This document shows, piece after piece, positions 6,633 to 12,122 of a stretch of DNA of 12,122 nt; within the stretch, counting starts at the first letter, position 1; the number at the start of each line of letters is the position of its first letter. The stretch comes from Desulfobacula sp. (GTDB lineage: Bacteria; Desulfobacterota; Desulfobacteria; Desulfobacterales; Desulfobacteraceae): contig JAOZRI010000001.1 in NCBI GenBank assembly GCA_029940235.1, positions 1 to 12,122 of the forward strand, given 5' to 3'. The notes beneath the pieces are model-generated. The model saw only the letters and a list, made by a program, of their open reading frames with translations, searched no databases and was not told where the DNA came from. A program made the position numbers and the translations under genes.

Positions 6633-8111
6633 TCATACTCTCTTAATTTTCTGGCTGTCTGTTTTTTCTATATATTTAACTTGAATAAATTCCTTTGGAA
6701 TTTTGTATGAATCAAGTTGTTTTAAACAGTGTTTCTTGAGTTTGAAGATATCAAGGCTGCCACTTTTAGACAAAACAACTTGAGCAATGGGAAGCTGCCC
6801 GTAAATATCATGCTGTTCAGCAAAGACCCTGACTTCCTTAATATTATCAAAACTTAAAATAACCTCTTCAACCTCTTCAGGGAAAATTTTCATCCCTGCA
6901 AAATTTATAAGATTTTTAGATCTGCCTGAAATAAAGAGGTAGGAATCTTTTAAATAGCCGATATCGCCTGTGTCAAACCATTGATCTCTTTTTTTCCATG
7001 GAGAAGTATATGCATAATACATTCCTTTTCCCCTAAGAAGGATTTTTCCCGCTCCTTTATCATCGGGCTCTCTGATTTTCAGATCATAGGATGGCAGAAG
7101 CTTTCCCACAGAGCAGATAAATTCTTTATCAAATCTGTCATTAATAAATGGCAGACCAACTTCAATAATACCATAGGCCTGACTTAAGTGAATATTAAAT
7201 TTATTAAAAAACTGCTGTTCTGTCAGTTTATTGAGAGATACTGCAGTTACCACTGCCATGCGCACATCTGATAACAGATCAGCTGGAATATTATCATGTG
7301 AGGCAAGCAGATTATAATGGAATGGTGAAGCATATAAAAATGTTGGTTTTATTGTCTTAAAAGGGTCAATAATACCTGTGGGAAAATTCTCCTGGGCTAA
7401 TACAATATGGGCACGTCTGCGCAAAAAAAGCAGAATACTGACTACAAAATGAAAACTCATGGATAAAAACCAGCCAATGGTATCATCCGATGAAATATTG
7501 AGCATAATATCAGCAGCAGAAGTTCTCTCAATGATGGCTTGATGGGTCAATAAAACCCCTTTACTTTCACCTGTGGTTCCAGATGAAAACCGAATAAATG
7601 CAGGGCAACTTACTTTTAGATAAAGGTCTGAATATTTTACATTTTTATCTATTTCATACAGATAGAGTTTATTGATAAACAGCCTTCCGCCATGAAGTTT
7701 ATTAAAATGCAATGTATCTGTATCTTTTTGAGACAGCAAATATTTAATTTTTATTCTTTGGCATAAAGATTCCAATTCACTGGAAGCCAGAGAAGGAGAT
7801 AAAGGAACAATTACAGCACCTGTATCCAGAACAGCAAGCGCCATAATAACATATTCAATGGAATCATCACAAAAAAGGGCTATGCGATCATGGCTTTTAA
7901 AACCGATTTTGGTTAATACTTGACTCTGTTTATCCACCTCTTTAAGAAGTTGTGCATATGTGATTGAATCTTTTAATTCATCTTTTACATGCCTTGAAAC
8001 AGCAAGGTTTTCTCTTTTTTCAGGATTCTCCTCTTTAATCAGGTCAACAATATTAACTCTAGATTTTTTATTAACCTCGTTTTTATTAATATGGTTTTTG
8101 TCACTCTTCAT
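6633..8111 (-). CDS. AMP-forming acyl/aryl ligase (ANL adenylating enzyme)
   Basis: I start this at the ATG 8111-8109, which has GAGGG about 8 nt upstream and overlaps the rSAM-A stop by 11 nt. An ATG at 8150 lacks a ribosome binding site and would make the overlap 50 nt. The 492-residue protein has the ANL core motifs: the P-loop FSSGTTGESKG (175-185), AYGIIE (312-317), WFDTGD (378-383), and the hinge SGRSKNLINFAGMKIFPEEVE (positions 395-415). Lys488 in TDSQKIKR takes the place of the catalytic A10 lysine. It should activate a carboxylic acid with ATP and pass it to CoA or a carrier protein, as the starter-loading ligase does in aryl-polyene-type clusters. The aromatic-motif Thr of YGxTE is Ile here, and the usual Gly before the A10 lysine is Gln. 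The first 30 residues are rich in Lys/Asn. No fused carrier domain is present. The substrate is unknown. Confidence 0.85.
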   Translation of the reverse strand: MKSDKNHINKNEVNKKSRVNIVDLIKEENPEKRENLAVSRHVKDELKDSITYAQLLKEVDKQSQVLTKIGFKSHDRIALFCDDSIEYVIMALAVLDTGAVIVPLSPSLASSELESLCQRIKIKYLLSQKDTDTLHFNKLHGGRLFINKLYLYEIDKNVKYSDLYLKVSCPAFIRFSSGTTGESKGVLLTHQAIIERTSAADIMLNISSDDTIGWFLSMSFHFVVSILLFLRRRAHIVLAQENFPTGIIDPFKTIKPTFLYASPFHYNLLASHDNIPADLLSDVRMAVVTAVSLNKLTEQQFFNKFNIHLSQAYGIIEVGLPFINDRFDKEFICSVGKLLPSYDLKIREPDDKGAGKILLRGKGMYYAYTSPWKKRDQWFDTGDIGYLKDSYLFISGRSKNLINFAGMKIFPEEVEEVILSFDNIKEVRVFAEQHDIYGQLPIAQVVLSKSGSLDIFKLKKHCLKQLDSYKIPKEFIQVKYIEKTDSQKIKRV

Positions 8112-9591
8112 GGGAAAAGCCCTCTTTTTTTGCTGCAGCAAGGAGTTCATCGTTTTTTAAAGGATGCATTGTTGCAGGGTAGTCTTTATAAATATTATAG
8201 AGTGAAAAAACATATCTTGTTCCAAAAATAACAGCCCTGAAAAAATCTTTAAGCTTAACCTTTATTTTATTAACCCGCAATGGATTTGAACGCAGAGCAA
8301 TTGCATATAAACGACCAAAATGCTTGTAAAATTGTTTAATGGTCATATTCGTCGGAATTACAGTGTGCATACAGTCATAGTATTTAAAGGGGTTGCATAT
8401 AAATTGATCTTTATATTGTTCAAAAAGCGGTGTCCCAGGCGAAGGTGATAATACAGTAAAAGTAATTTCAGAAGGACAAAGTGCAATAACATCTGCTTCA
8501 AGGCGCTTAAAATCATTTTTATCAAAATCAGGATGAACAATAAAAGCTGCGTGGAGCATAATTCCATAATCTTTTAATATTTTTATTGCTTTTAGGTTTG
8601 TTTCATAACCTGTTTTTTTATTATAATCTTCAAGCCTTTTCTGATCCATTGATTCAAGACCGACATATACTACATCCAATCCTACTTCTTTCCATAATTT
8701 AAATACTTCGGGATGTTTTGCAATTGTATCACTTCTTGCCCAGCTGATATATTTTTTTTGTATGTTCCTCTGTTTTAATAACTGAGCAATTTTCGTTACA
8801 CGTTTAATATTGATAAACATCTCATCATCGACAAAATATACATAATCCTCTTTTAAATTTTCAATTTCATCAACAACATCCTCGGGAGTCCGCTGCAGAT
8901 ATGCTTTATTCATTACATGATGAATCACACAAAACGAACATGAAAAAGGACATCCCAACGAAGTTCTCAGGCTTGCTACCCTGGGGAATAATTCATCTAA
9001 TTTCCCTGTATCACTGTGTGTCCAGATACAAAAATATTTTGATCTATCTACTAAATCACGTCTTGGCAGAGGAATTGATTTAACATCAACATATGAAGGA
9101 GGGTTTTCTCTGGCATTTTTCTCAAAATCAATATCCTCGGGTGCAAGAATATTTGTATTGTTGCCAATTTTATTGCCAGCTTCAAGGTTTTTAATAATAT
9201 CTGATATGGCATTGGCTCCCTCACCACGAACCACAGCAGAAATATAACTATAATTAAAATCATATGGGCGCAAAGTTGCATGTATACCACCGATAATAAT
9301 ATTGGATTCAGGCAGTATTGCTTTTGCTTTAACCGCAAGGTCATTAACAATATGCGCTCCTGTACTGTAAGCAGAAAACCCTATTAAATCAGGACAGAAT
9401 TCTCTGATGGTTTTAAAAAACAGATCCGCAGGTTTTTTTTCAACACTCAAATCAAGGATACGGGTGATATGTTTTTTATCAACTCCTGCCGCAGTTATCT
9501 CAAGTTCAAGGGGTTCTAAATGTAAAAAACCCTCTTGAAGCCTTTTAGCAACTTTAAGTTCAGTATATGGTTTAACAAGTAATACTTTCAT
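8101..9591 (-). CDS. B12-binding-domain radical SAM enzyme (rSAM-A)
   Basis: This 496-residue protein has a cobalamin-binding domain at about 1-140 (MKVLLVKPY, IIIGGIHATLRPYD, VRGEG at 121-125) and a radical SAM domain at about 200-395. The cluster motif SLGCPFSCSFC gives Cys214, Cys218 and Cys221. Other core motifs are VYFVDDEMFIN (251-261), VVYVGLESM (307-315) and LSPSPGTPLF (381-390). As in many radical SAM B12 proteins, I see no DxHxxG motif. The C-terminal 100 residues are basic and aromatic and end with HPLKNDELLAAAKKEG, which may contact lipid or a carrier protein. It differs enough from rSAM-B and rSAM-C that the three are unlikely to be recent duplicates. It begins 12 nt after the FAD enzyme and its end overlaps the ligase start. 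The reaction is not predictable; methylation or ring formation on the nascent chain is inferred. Confidence 0.88.
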   Translation of the reverse strand: MKVLLVKPYTELKVAKRLQEGFLHLEPLELEITAAGVDKKHITRILDLSVEKKPADLFFKTIREFCPDLIGFSAYSTGAHIVNDLAVKAKAILPESNIIIGGIHATLRPYDFNYSYISAVVRGEGANAISDIIKNLEAGNKIGNNTNILAPEDIDFEKNARENPPSYVDVKSIPLPRRDLVDRSKYFCIWTHSDTGKLDELFPRVASLRTSLGCPFSCSFCVIHHVMNKAYLQRTPEDVVDEIENLKEDYVYFVDDEMFINIKRVTKIAQLLKQRNIQKKYISWARSDTIAKHPEVFKLWKEVGLDVVYVGLESMDQKRLEDYNKKTGYETNLKAIKILKDYGIMLHAAFIVHPDFDKNDFKRLEADVIALCPSEITFTVLSPSPGTPLFEQYKDQFICNPFKYYDCMHTVIPTNMTIKQFYKHFGRLYAIALRSNPLRVNKIKVKLKDFFRAVIFGTRYVFSLYNIYKDYPATMHPLKNDELLAAAKKEGFSHEE

Positions 9592-9603
9592 GGCTTATAA
9601 TTC

Positions 9604-10731
9604 TCATGTCTCTTTTTTTAAATAATTTGATGCAGTAATTATTGCCTGCTCCCCTGTTGCAATACATATCCCCATAACTCTGGCAGAGGCATGTATATGT
9701 TGTGAGATATTTATATTTTTACCAGCAAGAAAAAGATTGTCAAATCCATCATCTTTTAGTGCAGACACTGGTATACAAAAGGGTTTATCTTTTTTGCAAT
9801 ACTGGTACAGAGTACCTTTTTTTATATCCCATTTTTCCGTTGGCCAGTAACTTTTAACAGCGCAGCCTGTATCATGGACTTGCTCATGGGTTAACGTTTT
9901 TTTCTCTATCCTGTTGCAATCTCTTAAATGTATATTTTGAGAAGCTTTAAGAAATTTCAATCCGGATAACTCTTTAATATCTTTGTTCAGTTTTTCATAA
10001 ATAAAGTGACATTTTGCCATATCATCACTGTTTTTAACAGAAAATTTTAAAATATAATTTTTTGTTAAAAAATTGTAAGTTATTGTTACAAATTTAAGAT
10101 ATTCATTAAGGTTGTACTTTTCTACTATTTTGCGGGCAGTATATGGAATAATCAAGGACAAATCTGTATCTAAACCACCTTGCAAAAGAAAACAATATCC
10201 TCCAAGTTGAGAATGGTTTGTCCTGGATTTATCAGATAAAGGTGCACACCCTGTTGCATCAACAAAGACATCAGCAGCAAGGTTGATCTCTTTGTTTTGA
10301 TTTCCATGCTGTCTGATGATTGTTATTTTTTTAATTTTTCTGTTTTCAGATACGGGTTTTAAACACTTGCTGCTGCCATAAAAAATAAAATTATCTCTAT
10401 TTAAATTCTTAAAAAAGTATCCCCATAAATCTTTTTGAATAAATGCAAGGGTTTCAACCTTTCCCATCTTTACAAGGGATTTATCACCATAGCATTTATG
10501 TAAAAATCTGAAAATATCAGAACATATACCAGGATTAGCTATGTCAAAGGGTCTGGCATTATCGTTTTTAAAAAGACCGCAAATATATGTGTGAAAGCAG
10601 TCTTTGGCAATCCCTCCAAAATTACTCTCTTTTTCCACAAGTGCAGTATGCATTCCATTTTTAACTGCTGTTAAAGCAGCAGAAAGGCCTGCTATTCCTG
10701 CTCCCATAATTATGACATCAAATTTTTCCAT
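9604..10731 (-). CDS. FAD-dependent oxidoreductase (FAD_oxidored-like)
   Basis: The 375-residue protein starts with a Rossmann FAD-binding motif, DVIIMGAGIAGLSAAL (5-20), followed by LVEKESNFGG (31-40). The second FAD contact VDATG is at 157-161. Near the C-terminus DNLFLAGKNI and ASARVMGICIATGEQA (348-363) form the last FAD-binding segment of the family that includes FAD-dependent dehydrogenases of the PF12831 type. No membrane segment or Fe-S motif is clear, though several Cys (Cys45, Cys51, Cys161, Cys179, Cys289) are scattered along it. It could desaturate or saturate an acyl intermediate, or oxidise a hydroxyl. Flavoprotein dehydrogenases or phytoene-desaturase-like enzymes often accompany unusual lipid clusters. 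Its ATG lies inside the end of the preceding gene (14-nt overlap), so the two are probably co-translated. The sequence between 195 and 270 is extremely AT-rich. Confidence 0.8.
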   Translation of the reverse strand: MEKFDVIIMGAGIAGLSAALTAVKNGMHTALVEKESNFGGIAKDCFHTYICGLFKNDNARPFDIANPGICSDIFRFLHKCYGDKSLVKMGKVETLAFIQKDLWGYFFKNLNRDNFIFYGSSKCLKPVSENRKIKKITIIRQHGNQNKEINLAADVFVDATGCAPLSDKSRTNHSQLGGYCFLLQGGLDTDLSLIIPYTARKIVEKYNLNEYLKFVTITYNFLTKNYILKFSVKNSDDMAKCHFIYEKLNKDIKELSGLKFLKASQNIHLRDCNRIEKKTLTHEQVHDTGCAVKSYWPTEKWDIKKGTLYQYCKKDKPFCIPVSALKDDGFDNLFLAGKNINISQHIHASARVMGICIATGEQAIITASNYLKKET

Positions 10732-12118
10732 TCACTGGCCCTGGAATCATTTTTGAAATTATATTCTCTTGCAGGCATGCACACTCTTGTTTACTCAAAG
10801 TATTATCATAACACGATATGACCATATTCAATTTTTTATTAAACCTTGTAAAAAAAACTCCAATTCCTGGATCCACAGGCACTAAAGGCATATGAAAAAG
10901 ATTTTTAACCTCAAGGCCTTGCACAGATCTTAAATTAAATGCCTGTTCAGCAATATAGGAAAAAGAGAAAGAGCAGGGATTTTTTTTCATTCTAAGATTC
11001 ATGAACCAAGAGAGAAGATTAAGTGGCATGATACGCATCAAAAGAGAGGCATTAATAAAGTGATGTGGTATTTTGTTTTTCACCTGATCAATAAACTGGG
11101 TTTTTAAATTTTTTATATAATCAGTTATTGATAGACCCTGTTTAACATTAAAAAGCATAAAAGAGACACTGTTAAAAAATATTTTTTCACTGCCAAATTT
11201 AGTTTTACGCATATCCACATTAATTGGAATAAGCATGTTGCCAGAACGTTTTTTTTTTTTTAACAGAGAGTCAAAACTTTTTGCAACACAGCTTAAAATA
11301 AAGATACCATTCATGAGATAGCCTGCTTTTTTTATGGCGTTGTCATCAATGGCCAAGGTCTGATTATCAGACAATGTATAGTAATGGAAATAGTGATGTT
11401 TGTCTGCTTGAAAGCTTGCACTTGATCCCAGTTTATTGGTGATTGGACCGGTTTCATTATTGTTATGAATATTAAAAGTCTGAGCTACATTAATCTTTTT
11501 TGAATATATTGATCTTAAAAACCGATTTATACGCTGTCCTGATAAAAATCGACTTTTCCAGGCATTTAGTTGAGCATTTTGTGATGGCAGATCGTACTGT
11601 ATGTAAGGGCTTTTTTCATCTAAAATATATTCAAGCAGACGTTCAGCTCCTCTTGCATCAAACATTTTATGGGTAAATCTCATAATCAGATAGGAGTGAT
11701 CATTACAATGGATAAGATCAAAACCAAGCAGTGTTTTATCATCCTGAAAAGGGGTTTTTGCACACTTTTGCAGAACCAGATCAAGGTTTTCTTCCATTGC
11801 CCCGGCAATGTTTGTCTTATTATCTGATTCCAGGTTAAAATACCTAATATCTTTGGGATCAAAATTGTGCTGCTCCGGAGCCCAATAGGGTGCAAGATGC
11901 CATGCACGTCTTGTGCTTCCTTTAAAAAACAGGTTTTCAGATAAAATTAAGGCAATCCTCTGGGCCAGTTTTGTTTTATCAATATATCCTTTTAATACAA
12001 GTACAAGCTGTGAATGGTTGCCAAGCCCTGTCTGTTTTATATTGAGCCTGTCTAAAGCCGCCATGACCCAGTCAATTCCATTAAGGTAGTAACGCTTAGA
12101 TGTATTGAAAATTACCAT
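10718..12118 (-). CDS. Condensation-fold acyltransferase-like protein (HxxxD)
   Basis: This 466-residue protein looks like a two-lobed chloramphenicol-acetyltransferase-fold enzyme of the condensation/wax-ester-synthase group. The N-terminal part (YLNGIDWVMAALDRL, then NHSQLVLVLKGYID) fits the first beta/alpha unit. RFTHKMFDARGAERLL contains the active-site motif as His150-xxx-Asp154, with Thr before the His and Ala after the Asp where HHxxxDG has His and Gly. The second lobe contains MLIPINVDMRK (295-305) and FNSVSFMLFN (315-324), equivalent to the Nx(R/V) and FxN segments of the fold. It has no carrier domain, so it is probably a stand-alone transferase that moves an acyl group from ACP or CoA to an alcohol or amine acceptor. 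The ATG sits in TAATG at the right edge, suggesting coupling to an upstream gene. A run of 13 A on the coding strand (11261-11249) encodes Lys287-290. Confidence 0.72.
   Translation of the reverse strand: MVIFNTSKRYYLNGIDWVMAALDRLNIKQTGLGNHSQLVLVLKGYIDKTKLAQRIALILSENLFFKGSTRRAWHLAPYWAPEQHNFDPKDIRYFNLESDNKTNIAGAMEENLDLVLQKCAKTPFQDDKTLLGFDLIHCNDHSYLIMRFTHKMFDARGAERLLEYILDEKSPYIQYDLPSQNAQLNAWKSRFLSGQRINRFLRSIYSKKINVAQTFNIHNNNETGPITNKLGSSASFQADKHHYFHYYTLSDNQTLAIDDNAIKKAGYLMNGIFILSCVAKSFDSLLKKKKRSGNMLIPINVDMRKTKFGSEKIFFNSVSFMLFNVKQGLSITDYIKNLKTQFIDQVKNKIPHHFINASLLMRIMPLNLLSWFMNLRMKKNPCSFSFSYIAEQAFNLRSVQGLEVKNLFHMPLVPVDPGIGVFFTRFNKKLNMVISCYDNTLSKQECACLQENIISKMIPGPVNGKI
11249..11261. repeat. Homopolymer run of 13 A (coding strand) inside the acyltransferase gene
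   Basis: Positions 11249-11261 are thirteen consecutive T on the plus strand, read as four AAA codons plus the last base of a Leu codon in the acyltransferase gene. Such tracts are prone to replication or transcription slippage, and a change of one base would truncate the protein about 60% of the way through. Confidence 0.9.
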
Positions 12119-12122
12119 TAAT

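Noticed and set aside
8112..8150. Longer N-terminus for the adenylating ligase starting at 8150
   Set aside because: No ribosome binding site precedes that ATG, and the overlap with rSAM-A would be 50 nt; the ATG at 8111 has GAGGG at a good distance.
1..12122. CRISPR array, tRNA, rRNA, insertion sequence or prophage genes
   Set aside because: I saw no regularly spaced repeats, tRNA-like cloverleaf, transposase, integrase or terminal inverted repeats on either strand.

Overview
The window is AT-rich (hand counts of 60-base blocks run from about 15% to 50% G+C). It holds a long minus-strand gene cluster, read from right to left, that looks like a specialised lipid or polyketide pathway. The genes suggest a strictly anaerobic bacterium: three cobalamin-type radical SAM enzymes sit beside fatty-acid-synthase-like enzymes. 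My best guess is a sulfate reducer of the Desulfobacterota, but this rests on gene content and general resemblance, not on any marker gene.

Layout, left to right. Positions 1-247 are the 5' end of a minus-strand metal-dependent amidohydrolase (D-aminoacylase type) that runs off the left edge. Positions 248-422 are its leader and promoter, with two copies of an 18-bp palindromic operator of the TetR/FadR type on either side of the promoter. Positions 423-751 hold no confident gene, only short coding-like fragments. Positions 752-12118 are ten minus-strand genes in one probable operon. In transcription order they are: a condensation-fold acyltransferase-like protein, a FAD-dependent oxidoreductase, a B12-binding radical SAM enzyme (rSAM-A), an acyl/aryl adenylating ligase, a FabG-type ketoreductase, a hotdog thioesterase, a ketosynthase with an intact Cys-His-His triad, a half-length ketosynthase-like protein without the catalytic Cys (chain-length-factor-like), and two more B12-binding radical SAM enzymes (rSAM-B, rSAM-C). 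Four consecutive junctions are ATGA overlaps or almost so, two more genes overlap by 11-14 nt, and the only sizeable internal gap is about 84 nt between the ligase and FabG.

How the genes may work together (inference). The ligase would activate a carboxylic acid starter or intermediate. The ketosynthase/half-ketosynthase pair would extend an ACP-bound chain and FabG would reduce the 3-keto groups. The thioesterase would release or edit the chain, the FAD enzyme would adjust its oxidation state, and the condensation-type protein would transfer the acyl group to an acceptor. The three radical SAM enzymes would build unusual C-C bonds or methyl groups on the chain. No acyl carrier protein, dehydratase, phosphopantetheinyl transferase or transporter is visible. 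The first gene begins in a TAATG overlap at the right edge, so the operon very likely continues beyond the window and those parts may lie there. The set resembles aryl-polyene-type type II clusters and the ladderane-candidate clusters of anammox bacteria. The product cannot be read from the sequence.
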